From assembly GCA_030704615.1 (NCBI GenBank), contig CM060734.1, forward strand, positions 55,320,042-55,384,041: DNA of 64,000 nt, read 5' to 3'. Position numbers and translations under genes: made by a program. Of this stretch, positions 10,576 to 21,581 are shown piece by piece; position 1 is the first letter of the stretch; each line of letters begins with the position of its first letter. The notes under the pieces are model-generated. The model saw only the letters and a list, made by a program, of their open reading frames with translations, ran no database searches and was not told the DNA's origin. Origin of the DNA: Takakia lepidozioides (Eukaryota; Streptophyta; Takakiopsida; Takakiales; Takakiaceae).

Positions 10576-13500
10576 ATGGAGCCTGACAGAGCAGCTGTCG
10601 TGCTGAGATTACAACAGCGCGACGATGCTCTTTTTCAGCGTGAGGTTGCGCGGTGTCGAGAGTATGGTCTCAACAAGTTAAGATGCCCTTGCAATCACTG
10701 TAAGGGTGGACGACCGGTCTCTATAGAGAGAGTGAGAAAACATCTAATGGCCAATCATAGATCCTCTGCGTTCAGATCCTGGAGAGGAGCAAGGAGGCAT
10801 GCTTCTGACGATGAATGGGAAGACATGGCCGTGGTTGTTGGTGACGACGTAGCTTTAGCAAATCATCGGACACAGGGAGAATTGGACAGAAATGTTGAGG
10901 TACAGCGCATGATCCAAGAGACCTTTCAGATCATAGACACACCTGAAACTGGAAATGGGGCAGAAGTGGAATTAGATGACCTAGATGTTCCCGGTGACAC
11001 GAACATCCCTTCCTTAGCCCATGACCCGGTTGTGGGTGGGGACTCTCACACTGATGATCCCATCTCATTGGAAGAGGCATGTCTACCTTTGTATGAAGGC
11101 TGTAAATCCTCTAAGCTTGCATCCACCATGCTTATAATGAATCTATGCGCAACACATGGGGTTCCAAATGGCTTTGCGGATGAAATGTTCTCTTTGCTGC
11201 AGAAAACCTTGTTGCCACAACCAAACGTACTACCCACATCTTTCTACCATGCAAAGACCATGGTGAGCAAGCTTGGGCTTGCTTATGAGAAGATCGATGC
11301 TTGCCCAAAGGGGTGTGTGTTGTTTAGGGGGGACTTGAAAACTTCAGAGAGTTGCCCCAAGTGTCAAAGCGCCTGATTCAAAAATATGGGAGATCCAAGG
11401 TACCTGTTAAGGTACTTCGCCATTTTCCATTGATACCACGCCTTTTGCGTATGTATAGATGTTCTTCTATTGCAGAATTAATAACATGGCACAGTCGGAA
11501 TGCAAGCAACGATGGCCTTGTGCGCCATGCAGCTGATTCAAAGGCTTGGAAACACATTGATGCTACTTGGCCCGACTTTGCAGCAAGCCTCGCAATGTAA
11601 GGCTTGGTTTTTCCTTCGATGGAGTGAACCCGTTTGGTGATAAGAACAATTGCTGGTCAATATGGCCAGTGTTGATGCTGGTATACAACCTACCTCTCTG
11701 GCTCACTACAAAGAAGTTCTTTGTCATGCTTACTCTCTTGATTCCAGGAAAGCAATCAGTTACAAGTGAGCACATAGATGTGTACTTAGCACCACTGATG
11801 GAGGAGTTACTTTTTTTGTGGAGGGGGGTTCGGGCATATGACATATGCAAACCTGTTGGTGAGAGATCCTTCATACTACGCGCCATACTACTGTGGAGTA
11901 TCCACGATTTTCCTGCTTATGGCCTATTTGTAGGATGTGTCACAAAAGGCTACAAAGGGTGTCCAGTATGCGGTCCTCATGTAGATGCAAGACAGTCAAA
12001 AGTTCTGGGCAAAACTGTCTACCAAGGTCACCGCAGGTTCCTCCCTCAGGCCCATCCATACCGCAGGAACCGTATACACTTCAATGGACAGGTGGAGATG
12101 CATGCGAAGCCACATCCGTTCACACTGGTTGAACAAGAGGCCGTTGGTATTGAGGCTGAAGGTTATGACCTTGACACCCGTGCTTTTCCTGATGCTGAAG
12201 TTCATCCAGCCAAGGTTCATGGTATCAAAAGGCGCAGCTGCCTATGGGATTTACCATACTGGAATGTACCCCCTGCACTTGTACTTGTTTGAGTTCAATG
12301 TTCTTTGTAAATGAAAAAGGTAGTACCCCTGTAGTGGTTATTTCTTATTTTCCGAGTGGTAAAGTAGTAGTACTGCATGTAATTTGGACTTCACATTAAT
12401 AACTCGTGGAGTGGTGAAAGGTTGTATCCATGATGCTCAGGAAGTTGTTGACATCACTTGAGAGGCTAATAATGCACTAAAGGAGTTGTTTGAACCACTG
12501 AGGAGGGACTGTCATGCATCACAACCACTTTAGACATGGAAATATATAGTGCTAATAAAGGAATCTGATTTGTATAGGACTGCAATCTGTCGGAATGTTC
12601 CTGAAATGGTGTCACCAATTGCAGGATCTGTTGCAACGCTACTTACTGGATCCCATGCATTGCGAAAAGAATTTTTGTGAAAACTTGTTGAAGACGATTT
12701 TCGGACAGAAGGACACGGTGAAGGTGAGGAACGACATGGAGGTAATTGGCATCAGACGTCACTTGTGGCTTCGGCCTGATCCACAGAACCCTTCACGTAT
12801 CATGAAACCAGCAGCACCGTATGTTCTCACTCCCGATGAAATCACGATATTTCTTGATACTTTGGGGGCTATCAAAACTCCTTCGGGATTTGCAGGTGCA
12901 TTTCAGAAACACATACACCCGTCTAGGAAACATTTGACGACTATGAAGTCCCATGATTATCACGTTTTAATGCAACAGATTTTACCTGTGTGTGTTCGCC
13001 ATTGCACGGCGGGGGGCCCACGTGGGTTCATTATGCATGTGAGTCGCATTTTCCGCCGGATTTGTGCCAAAGTATGGGACCCTAATGAAATAGATTCATT
13101 GCGTGAGGATGTTGCTATAACCTTATGTCTGTTAGAGAAAGAATTCCCCCCTTATTTCTTTGATGTCATGACCAATTTGCTAGTTCATCTCGTAGATGAA
13201 CTAGACACATGTGGTCCGGTGTTATCACGGTGGATGTATCCCATGGAGCGTTACATGAAAGATCTCAAGGAATACGTTAGGAATTACGCAAAGCCAGAAG
13301 GGAGTATGGCTGCAGGGTATGTTCTTGATGAGGCCATGGGGTTCATGAGTGAGTATATGCAATCATTTGATGCAACTCAACGGCGGATTTGGGATGCAAA
13401 TGCGAGGGAGGGGTTGAGAACGAGGTCTTGGAAGGTGTCGGCAAAAAGCGGGACATGAGTGGAGCTGAGAGAGATGCAACACATTTGTATGTGCTGAACA

Positions 13501-14730
13501 ATACCAATGTGATGGTTCATTGGGTGCAGTGAATTCTTCTTTTCATTGCACCTTATTCATATATATCAAGTTCAAATGCAATTGTGACTATCACCAGTGT
13601 AATAGAACCACCCACAAAGTCACAAAAGTCAGTGGTTCATCGTGATGATAACCACTTCTGTAGTAACTAAATGTCTAAGTGAGTGACTTTTTGGAAGAGC
13701 ATGTTCATTTACAAGTCATTCTGCTCACTCATCCAGTGGTTTTCAAAGTATCATTCATGCTAGGTATTTTTTGCAAAGTAATGCAACACTTCATTGCTAA
13801 CATGTGTCATTCTTGTTGTCATTTTGTGACAAAAAGTATGCAACAGAGAAAACACAGTTCATTGCAGATAGAGAGGCATGTGCTCGTGAGTGGCGTGCCA
13901 ATCGTCGACGTCACCGCCGCCTTCCGGTGCCATACCCTCCCCATTTGTTGGAGTTTCCACCCCTACCGGTATGGATACGTCATGCAGTCCAGGCCCATGT
14001 CTCTGAGCATGGTGTTGAGGATACGGATGTAATTCATTTGTCTACTCCCCCCTCATTGAGATCAGCTTCATTTCGTGGCATGAAGGCGTATGGAAATCAT
14101 TATCGAGTGGATGACACGTAGAGTCGTCTTCTTGTCTCTTTTGATTCCAGAGTTGCATCCGTCTTCCAGCAACAGAGCAGAAATAGTGTGCGTGATAGAA
14201 ATCCAGTCATGTCACCATTAGAGTACGTTGGGGTCATCAAAGAGATCTTCAAATTGGATTATGGACGAGTGCACCCCATTGTATTTGCCTGGGTGAGGGC
14301 CATCCTCGTTGGACAAAATGCTACAATGAAGCGGGATTCGTATGGTTTTCTACTTGCAAATTTTGGGAGGATGTTACCCGCCAATGATCAGCCGTTCATC
14401 TTTCCATCTCAAGTTGAACAAGTGTTCTTTTCGGATGAGTCCCCAAGTTCGGAGTGGAAGGTAGTCCTTAGGAAGGATCCAAGAGCAAAAAGGATTGTGG
14501 CGGATATAGATCAATGTGACATTGGCGAAAATGCAGATTTCGATGGCATTCAGGCGCCGTCCACCTTATCAGATCAGCCAATACCTAGGTCATTAGATGG
14601 TGCCACGGCTCTAAATAAAGAAGACCTGGCTATGTTGGCTACCATTCAAGCAGCGTTTGTACAACCAACCGCTATTCCAGTTGAGCAAAGTGATTCAGAG
14701 GGTGATGAATATGTTTCAGATTCAGAATAA
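10576..14730 (+). pseudogene. TNP2-type CACTA transposase, degenerate
   Basis: Starts at ATG 10576 with the transposase-associated Cys/His motif (LRCPCNHCKGGRP...VRKHLMANH). The TNP2 core (Transposase_21) covers about 11060-12275, e.g. SFDGVNPFGDKNNCWSIWPV, YNLPLW and SIHDFPAYG. A DUF4218-like part (LLDPMHCEKNFCENLLKTIF...) covers about 12625-13450, and a DUF4216-like C-terminus lies at 13820-14730. An intron at about 12275-12624 fits the break between the core and LLQRYLLDPMHC. Damage: frame changes near 11372 and 11580, loss of frame after 13450, and an in-frame TAG at 14119-14121. The family is known to cut and paste CACTA elements by binding their termini. This copy cannot give a full enzyme. 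Confidence 0.85.
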
Positions 14731-15376
14731 AGTTTATTGTTGGAACCATTTGTTCAATATCATCATGCCACAATGGTCTGGCCACTTGTTTGTTTTTCAA
14801 AGTCTGTCACAGCTGCACAAACCACTTAAATTTTTTCATGTATTATCCAAAAAGTGGTACCAATCACTTGTCTGTAGGCAACCACTCATGAGCAACCACT
14901 AGAATAGTGGTTCCAATTACTGCAGTATCTTTCACCACCCACTCTCCACCACTGTCAAAGTGGTACAAATCAATGAGGTGTCTTTAACCACTCAAGATCA
15001 ACGTGCACTGTCCCCGTCCACGTGGAATATTATATTTATGAATTAAAATATATTTCCAAATCATAAATCACAAATAAAATTTGAATTATTACACGTGGAG
15101 TAGCAAGTGGTTTCAACCACTTCCTATCATTGAGGTGTCTATAACCACTCACAATTTACCACTGCACTCGTCCACGTCGAATATTAAAATGTATTACCAA
15201 ATAAATAATAATAAATAAAAACAAATTATTACACGTGGACTACTGAGTGGTTGAAACCACTTCCAACCACTATCTGTGATGCCACCGTGGCATTTCATTG
15301 GGATTAACCACTGGCAAGTGGGTACTAGTGGTTTATAGAGTGGAAAAAGACAGTAGTGGTTAAAGGGCCAGTGGTT
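14731..15376. repeat. 3' subterminal repeat region of CACTA 1
   Basis: AT-rich, non-coding, with more than ten AACCACT or AGTGGTT motifs in both orientations, as expected for transposase-binding subterminal repeats. Within it about 157 bp is tandemly duplicated: GAGGTGTCTTTAACCACTC at 14975 and GAGGTGTCTATAACCACTC at 15132, each followed by a CGTCCACGT motif, an AT-rich block and ACACGTGGA. Confidence 0.7.
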
Positions 15377-15395
15377 ATTCCGCGTTTTTTTTCTT

Positions 15396-16648
15396 GTGTT
15401 CGAATTCAAAGATGGTTTATTTTATTTCAAGGGACTTCTCTATGTACCTCCAGGACCTATACGACTTCGAATTCTTCAAACATGTCATGATCTTCCAGCA
15501 GGACATTTTGGCTTCAACAAAACAATGGAATTGATATCTAGGGACTATTGGTGGCCACAGATGTGGAAACTCGTGAAAGAATTTATAAAATCTTGCGATA
15601 CGTGTGTTAGAGCGAAGGAACCACGACATCGACCTTACGGCTTTCTTCAACCATTACCCATTCCCAAGGGTCCATGGTCGTCCATGTCTATGCACTTTAT
15701 TACGGACCTTCCAATTTCCAAGACCACCGATTCAATCCTTGTTATTGTAGATCGTTTTACGAAGATGACACATTTCATTCCATGCAATAAGACGGTTACC
15801 GGCGAGGAAACTGCAAAACTCTTCCTCAATAATATCTACTGCATTCATGGACTACCGAAGGACATCGTATCTGATCGAGGACCACAGTTCATATCAAATT
15901 TCTGAAGGGGATTCACATATTGGATACTAAGATCAACCTCTCTACAGCTAATCATCCACAGACTGATGGTCAAACCGAAATTGTAAACCAGATTTTGGAG
16001 CAGTATCTTCGCTGTACGATAAATTATCACCAAGATAATTGGACGGACCTTCTATCATTGGCTGAGTTTGCCTACATGAAGACTGTTAGAAACCCTGCTA
16101 CCCATCTTGCTACGATTCACAAGGAGCTTACATTCCACCTCGCAGAAGCTAAAAAACAATACAAGGAGTATGCAAATCAACGTCACCAACTCCAATCCCA
16201 GTTTAAGGTCGGAGATCGTGTGTGGCTTCTTCGACGAGACATACAAACCTTGCGACCATCAAAGAAGTTGGATTATCAATGCCTGGGACCATTCAAAATT
16301 ATTCGACTCTTAAATCCGGTTAGTTTTCGGCTTGAACTCCTACGAAGTATGCGCATCCATCCAGTCTTTCATGTTTCATTATTGGAGTTGTATCATCCAT
16401 CGAATATTCCAGGGAGAGTCTCCGTACCACCTCCACCAATCGAAGTCAATCAGGAAATTGAGTATGAAGTCGACGAAGTCTTAGACTCTCGCATCAAGTA
16501 TAAACGTCTTAAGTATTTCGTACATTGGAAAGGCTACAACATTAGCGAACGAACGTGGGAACCTTCATCCAACCTCACCAATGCATCTGACAAAGTCCAA
16601 GAGTTTCATCAACGATATCCAGCTAAGCCCCGAACTTCACGTCAATAA
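15396..16648 (+). pseudogene. integrase-chromodomain end of Ty3/gypsy element 2
   Basis: Only the 3' part of pol is present. The integrase finger (LQTCHDLPAGHFGFNKTMEL...FIKSCDTC) and the core up to GLPKDIVSDRGPQFISNF are open until a TGA at 15903-15905. The second half resumes in another frame at about 15911 (INLSTANHPQTDGQTE) and ends with a chromodomain (IEYEVDEVL...YFVHWKGYNISERTWEP, about 16455-16560). Inside it, the stretch after LAEFAYMKTVRNPAT jumps directly to the basic region, so tens of residues are deleted. It belongs to a different lineage from element 1 (chromodomain and linker differ). It is a dead fragment. Confidence 0.85.
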
Positions 16649-17235
16649 GACGTCACAATGATGATATCAGCCAAGTTAGCTTCAAGGTGAAGACTCCACA
16701 TTCAATGTACCTGATACACGCTAAGGAGGGAGGAGCACCACACATCAGTATATATAGCTACACTTCCAGTACTCTTGCATCTTGTATTGGCAGTATGGAG
16801 TCACAGGAACCAGATCGCTTACGTCGCTACCAGATCAGCCGTTCCTATTCTCACGACCTTCAACATCACGTCGACGCTCTCGAGACGATGGGCCACCAAT
16901 GCGACACATACTTCCTCGTCTGGAGCCCGTACGACGACAAATGGAGCCTACTCGAAGTCTGATAATTCTGTTGGAGGTTGAGGTTTCGGACGCAGATGGC
17001 AACGAAATCATGTTTGAAGGCAACTTCGAGAATCATAATGCTTAAATCACTGCGTGGTCCCAAGTTCAAGGTGTTGGACACTATCGATGGTTGTCGGGAC
17101 CTATAAATCATTTGAGTCAAGAACGAAGAGCCGAATACTTGGCAAGTACCATTCGCCGGATTTTGGATTTTCTCCAACTCTAAGTAAGTCCAAAATTTTA
17201 CCGCTCCTCGAGGAACTCGGCGCTAGAAGAAGAAG
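16649..17235 (+). other. 3' untranslated region of gypsy element 2
   Basis: Non-coding between the chromodomain and the LTR, apart from a short open frame (MESQEPDRLRRYQISR, 16796-16962) that I do not recognise. A TATATATA lies near 16750. It ends in a purine tract (AGAAGAAGAAG) immediately before 17236. Confidence 0.4.
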
Positions 17236-17853
17236 TGATGTCACGGACATAGCCCAGAGGAACTTACCAGGAGTAAATACCAGAAGTTATCAAGTTACCA
17301 TGTTACCGGAAGTTACCATGATCTACCATGATTTGTCATTACTTACCAAGTTATCGGAAGTTTACCAAATTACTAAGAGTAACTTGGGAAACTGCTCAGG
17401 ATGCTTTTTTTGGAGGAAACTTCTCCATCAAGATACCTCATTTGTTTAAAGAAGCTTCTCCATCAATAAACCTTTGTTTAATCTTGGAAACTTCTCCAAC
17501 AATAAACCTCCATAGGGGAAGCTTCTTAGGGAAGCTTATTAGTAGCCAGTATATATAGGAGGCGAGACTGGACACTCTTCAGTCTCGCCAACACCAGTTC
17601 ATGCTACTCTTGTTTCCAGTTCCCAGTACTCCAGTCCAATTCCCAGTACCCTAGCCCAGTTTCCAGTATCTGGTACTTCAGTCCAGTTTCCAGCATTCCA
17701 GTATTCAAGTCGTGTTCTAATATCTTGTACACTTGTTCATTGTTATAAATATCGTCTTGATTCTTATTTACTCATTGTGCATACGGCCACGCCGACCTTG
17801 ACTTCTTGCTTAGTCTTATACCTCTAGTCTGATCTCTTGTTTGTGTTCAGTCA
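17236..17853 (+). repeat. 3' LTR of gypsy element 2
   Basis: Begins TGATGTCACGG directly after a polypurine tract and ends ...TTCAGTCA (TG...CA limits). It holds a TATA box (TATATATA, 17550-17557) and, in its right part, several CCAGTA/CCAGTTCCCAGTA direct motifs (17610-17700). The bases just after 17853 belong to a CACTA transposase fragment, so the element appears to have landed in, or been joined to, that element. Confidence 0.6.
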
Positions 17854-18395
17854 TGTTCTCGTCCTTGATACCCTCCGCAACACTAGTGCGAGATGATTGT
17901 GGTTTCATGCGCGTCAATACAGATAGACTCAACCCTAATCATCGTCCCTCCGATGAGCCTTGTCCATTTCCTTTAGACATAAAGCAAGTTTTCTTCTCCG
18001 ATGACAAAACAAGAAGGCAAAATTGGAAGATGGTTGTGCATGCTCAGCCAAGAGGAAGATGTATCTATCATGGTCTCGGATCTCCACGGGGTGAGGCAAT
18101 TATGGTGGAGGGACAGACTGGTCATAATGATGCTGATGATGGAGGTTGGGTAGAGGGGGTAGAAGAGGATGATGACGCCCCGAAGAATGCATCCCGGACC
18201 CTATATGATGAAGCTCCAGAAAATACAAATGTTGGACAAGGAGATAAAGACACGGCCATTGACAACGAGATGGAGGATGATTTGGAGTTGCCTTTTGAGG
18301 GTCAGGCCATTTATGACGATGACTCTGATGACCAAGAAGACTTGCAGCTTGATGAGGATGAAGAAGCTCCGGATGATGATGTTCAAGTTGATTAG
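17854..18395 (+). pseudogene. C-terminal fragment of a TNP2-type transposase
   Basis: The frame (about 17854-18395, TAG end) starts with ATLVRDDCGFMRVNTDRL and contains CPFPLDIKQVFFSDDKTRRQNWKMVVHAQPRGR. This matches the end of the CACTA 1 transposase (ATMKRDSYGFLLANF...VEQVFFSDESPSSEWKVVLRKDPRAKR). A long acidic tail follows (DDDSDDQEDLQLDEDEEAPDD). No start codon belongs to it; the first 20-30 bases are at the LTR junction. Confidence 0.75.
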
Positions 18396-18520
18396 ACACG
18401 TAATCAAAGCTAAATAATAATTCTCGCACCGAATGATTGTACATGTACATACATATTGTAGCTTATTTCTATGATTCATCAATGGTCTTGCAATCATCTC
18501 TCTCTCTCTCTCTCTTTCGC

Positions 18521-18928
18521 GGAGAGGAAAGGGAGAGTGCAATTGCCCGTTGTGTGGGCAATCTGAAGACAATATTCATGTTCTGATACACTGTCCGGGG
18601 TTCTCTCACCAAAGAGACGCTCTCTTCAAATCTATCAAGGGAATTGTGTCTGTACCCCTGTTTATCAACTTTGAAAGTCTCGAGGCTGAGCCAAAAGCCC
18701 ATGCCCTCCTGAGGCCTAGTTTTTGGGCAAATCACACACAACAGATTGATGCTTGTGTGAAGGGATTTCTAGAGGATATCTGGAAAACCCGGATTAATTC
18801 TATATATAAAGGTAAGTCTTACCACCAACGTCAGCCCCTGACAGAGGTAGGTTTTGTCCCTTTTGTTTCCGTTCAAACTGGGTGCGGGGTCAATGGCCAC
18901 AAGGCTACGGCAAACAACATCTTATGAG
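18521..18928 (+). mobile_element. LINE copy 2, 3' tail inside a CT microsatellite
   Basis: Carries the same C-terminal segment as the other copies (NCPLCGQSEDNIHVLIHCPGF ... WANHTQQIDACVKGFLEDIWKTR). It ends in GGCAAACAACATCTTATGAGTACAAT. CT repeats lie directly before it (18499-18517) and directly after it (18929-18986), so it probably inserted into a (CT)n tract. Confidence 0.85.

Positions 18929-18986
<58 letters not shown>
18929..18986. repeat. (CT)n microsatellite
   Basis: Nearly perfect CT dinucleotide run directly after the LINE tail. Purine-rich GAGAGAGGG and a C homopolymer (about 19056-19069) follow in the next 100 bases. Confidence 0.95.
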
Positions 18987-18990
<4 letters not shown>

Positions 18991-19128
18991 ACAAATCTAT
19001 TAACAACCAAGAGAGAGGGGGAGAGAGGGAGGAGGGGCAAAGAACGAAAAACAGAGAGGTGCCCCCCCCCCCCCTCAGAGTCCCACCCCCTCTCCCTACC
19101 CCTTAACTCAAAGAAAAAGACCGCCCCC

Positions 19129-19440
19129 TTGCCACCCCCCGCCGTGGCAAGCCGAAAAAACCCGTCGCAATACCCCCTTGCCACGCCCGACCATCGCAGA
19201 GGCCTATTCCCCCTTCAAGCCACCCTGCCACGCCTGAGCGTGGCAAGTGGGGCTGCCCCCCTTTGCGACGGCCAGACGTGGCAAGAAAGGGCTACCTCTT
19301 GCCCTTGAGGCCACCTGGCCACGTCCCGACGTCGCAGGATGATCCCGACGCTAGGGGGCGACACCTGGGCGCTGGGTTGCCACGCGGCGGCGTCACAAGC
19401 AGCGCCGGGGCACCGCTGTGCCACGCCCTGACATCGCAAA
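19129..19440. repeat. array of seven 22-bp imperfect palindromes (CACTA 2 subterminal repeats)
   Basis: Units of the form TTGCCACGCC-n-GACGTGGCAAG at about 19129-19151, 19178-19199, 19226-19247, 19263-19285, 19316-19337, 19377-19399 and 19419-19440, spaced 37-61 bp. Each unit can pair with itself. GC content is far above the surroundings. By analogy with En/Spm these are probably binding sites of the element's accessory protein. Confidence 0.7.
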
Positions 19441-19531
19441 TTGGCGCCGTGGCCCCGGCGTTGCACGCCGTGCGCCGTGCGGTGCGTAGGGGCACGGCTG
19501 CCGCCACTAACCCCCCCTTTTTGCAGTAGTG

Positions 19532-20050
19532 ACTGTTGGAATAATGGCGCAATATCTGAGCAATCCAGGAGAGAAGCATTGGTGTGCTATGAAAAGAATA
19601 TTCGGTACTTACAAGGTACCAAAGAAAATGGAGTAATGTTTAGAAGGAACTTAGATGAAGTCTTTCCTTTGCAAGGTTACTCGGATGCGGATTGGGCTAG
19701 AGATGTAGACAGCAGGCGCTCAACATCAAGGTGCTGCTTCATTTTTTCAAGTGGAGTGGTTAGTTGGGCAAGTAAGAAACGATGCGCAGTGGCTTTGTCA
19801 AGCACTGAAGCAGAATACATGTCTTTGTCAAGAGCAACTACGGAAGCCATTTGGCTTCGAAGGCTATTCAAGGATCTGGGGCTATCTCAAAGAAGTCCAA
19901 CTTATATCTTCTGTGATAACCAAAGTGCAATAGGCTTAACAGAGAATCCAAAGTTCCATGCTAGGAGGAAGCACATCGATATACAGTTTAATTTCATTTG
20001 AGAGCAAGTGACGCGGAGGAGCTTCGAGTCAGCTACTGTACAACAAAAGA
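19532..20050 (+). pseudogene. Ty1/copia RT-RNase H fragment
   Basis: Begins directly after the CACTA terminus with VGIMAQYLSNPGEKHWCAMKRI (end of the copia reverse transcriptase). A frame change near 19600 leads into RYLQGTKENGVMF and RNase H: YSDADWARD, ALSSTEAEYMSLS, FCDNQSAIGLTENPKFHARRKHIDI. TGA follows HIDIQFNFI, and the usual tail (EELRVSYCTTKEMLADVL) continues in another frame. The part upstream of the CACTA insertion point is not in the window. Dead copy. Confidence 0.85.
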
Positions 20051-20216
20051 AATGTTGGCAGATGTACTTGCTTGTTGAAGGAGAAACACTATCATTGTAT
20101 ATAGGGAATGGGAATGCTAGAAATCAATTCAGACATTGATCAGAAAAACACTGTAAAAGAAAATAAGAAGTTTAGACACCTTAATAATTAATTAACTAAT
20201 CTCTCGTCAATGGGAG

Positions 20217-20540
20217 TGTTAGAAATAAATGACTCAAGTTAGTTATTAGGGATACTAAACTCTTACTAAATGGATACAGAGATCTTAAAGGTTATTATGA
20301 GATCTATTGAGATAGGACTTGGAGATAGTAAAGAACACGAAGATACAAGTCTGAGAGAGACGCTGAGAGAAGAGATTACTACGAGAGTTTTCTAAGGGAG
20401 TACTTGTGACATTCTACTTATAAATTGATCCTGTATTCACTAGCAAAGATGAGCAGTAGTACATGTATTACTAACTTGTACTTTATGTGAATAGATTTGT
20501 CATCCTCTCTCTCCCTGCTTACTCTCTTAGTTCCATAGGA
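20217..20540 (+). repeat. putative 3' LTR of copia element
   Basis: Starts TGTTAGAAATAAATG right after the short purine tract AATGGGAG (20209-20216), the usual copia PPT/LTR junction. The end near a CA at 20539-20540 is an estimate. Confidence 0.5.
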
Positions 20541-21581
20541 CATTGGGCCCCCCTGGGCATGTTAAAGTTTCTCTTTTTCTTGCAACTCTCCCGTTGGCAT
20601 CAGTGGACATTATAACTTCCTGTTTCACTGTCTTAAGGGCCCTCTCAACATCCATGCTCTCTACAAGCATCACCATCAAAACTGTGGAGACCTCTAACTG
20701 ATTCTAGAGCCTGCATTTTCAGAAGAGAATCTTATGGTCTTCGGCTCAATTTACACTCTGTAGCTTAATCTTCCAAAGTTTTCGGACGTCTGTCATTACA
20801 AGTGATGTACCTTCCTGGCTGCTCCCTTTGCAATGCTGAGTTTAGAGGCTCATCCAGTGTTGGTTGGCTAATGCCATAACTCTTTGCTTTCTCGAGCTCC
20901 TCTGCCTGCAGATCGCCAGAGCAAAACTCTTGAGAGAGAGAGAGGACGTGAGAGAGAGAATCCCTAAACCGGCTTCATGTCTGGGCAGTTTTACCCGATT
21001 ATCGAAAATATCAAAAACATACTATGCGTATGTGATTATATCTGATGTGTATATTACGATATATGTTTGTATAATATACATGGTAGCCCAGGCACGTAGC
21101 ATGGGGTTCGTTACCTTGTGCCTTTTACTACCCCATGGTATTTCTACTCGGTGCTTTTCAATAGCCAATGCCCTCTTGCCCATGCCACGAAATCTTTTGG
21201 AATAAAACCCCCAGTATTGGAATCTTTCAAGCGGTCCAGGGTCTTGTAGAAGCATGGCCTTTTTGGTATTCTGTAATTACCTACACTCGCCCCCACTTGG
21301 CTAGCACCTCCGGGGCTCATTTCGGTAATCCCCTCCACTCCCAGGCTTACCCTACACATAACCCACGGAACCAGTCACACGTCAGATTGGACGAATGAAT
21401 CTTGAATGAAGACGGCTGATATACTAGACGAATGAAATCCTCGTGGATAATGGATGATTTTATGAGGAATGAAACTTTATGGATGATCAGTCCTCGCCGA
21501 AGGATCGGACCTTTGGAGACTTCGCCCAGACGAGGCGATGGTAAACTCCTCCTTTTCTTTCACGATCTTCCGCGGCAGGCA
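20541..21581. other. intergenic, upstream of the ALT thioesterase gene
   Basis: No gene recognised. On the minus strand about 20550-20700 is open (STVLMVMLVESMDVERALK...), possibly a remnant of a retrotransposon ORF; not assigned. A GA-rich run lies at 20930-20960. Confidence 0.3.

Larger units (their letters stand above)
9588..15376 (+). mobile_element. CACTA-type (En/Spm) DNA transposon 1
   Basis: Contains a TNP2-type transposase in plus orientation. It is framed by clustered AACCACT/AGTGGTT motifs: AACCACTACACTAG starts at 9588 with a second AACCACT at 9609, and on the right AGTGGTT occurs at 15355-15361 and 15370-15376. Each outermost motif is flanked by ATT (9585-9587 and 15377-15379), which fits the 3-bp target duplication of this superfamily. 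These outer ends start AACCACT rather than CACTA itself, so the exact ends are inferred. The transposase is broken, so the copy should be inactive. Confidence 0.6.
17854..19531 (+). mobile_element. CACTA element 2, right end only
   Basis: Begins inside the C-terminal part of a TNP2 transposase, is interrupted by a LINE tail and CT microsatellites, and ends with a palindrome-rich subterminal region and the terminus ...TTTTTGCAGTAGTG at 19517-19531. Read from outside this is CACTACTGCAAAAA, a classic CACTA terminus. Everything to the left of 17854 is missing. Confidence 0.75.

Noticed and set aside
10576-14730. Treating the TNP2 frames as a spliced functional gene
   Set aside because: Two frame changes fall inside conserved transposase blocks with no room for introns, and a stop sits between conserved motifs.
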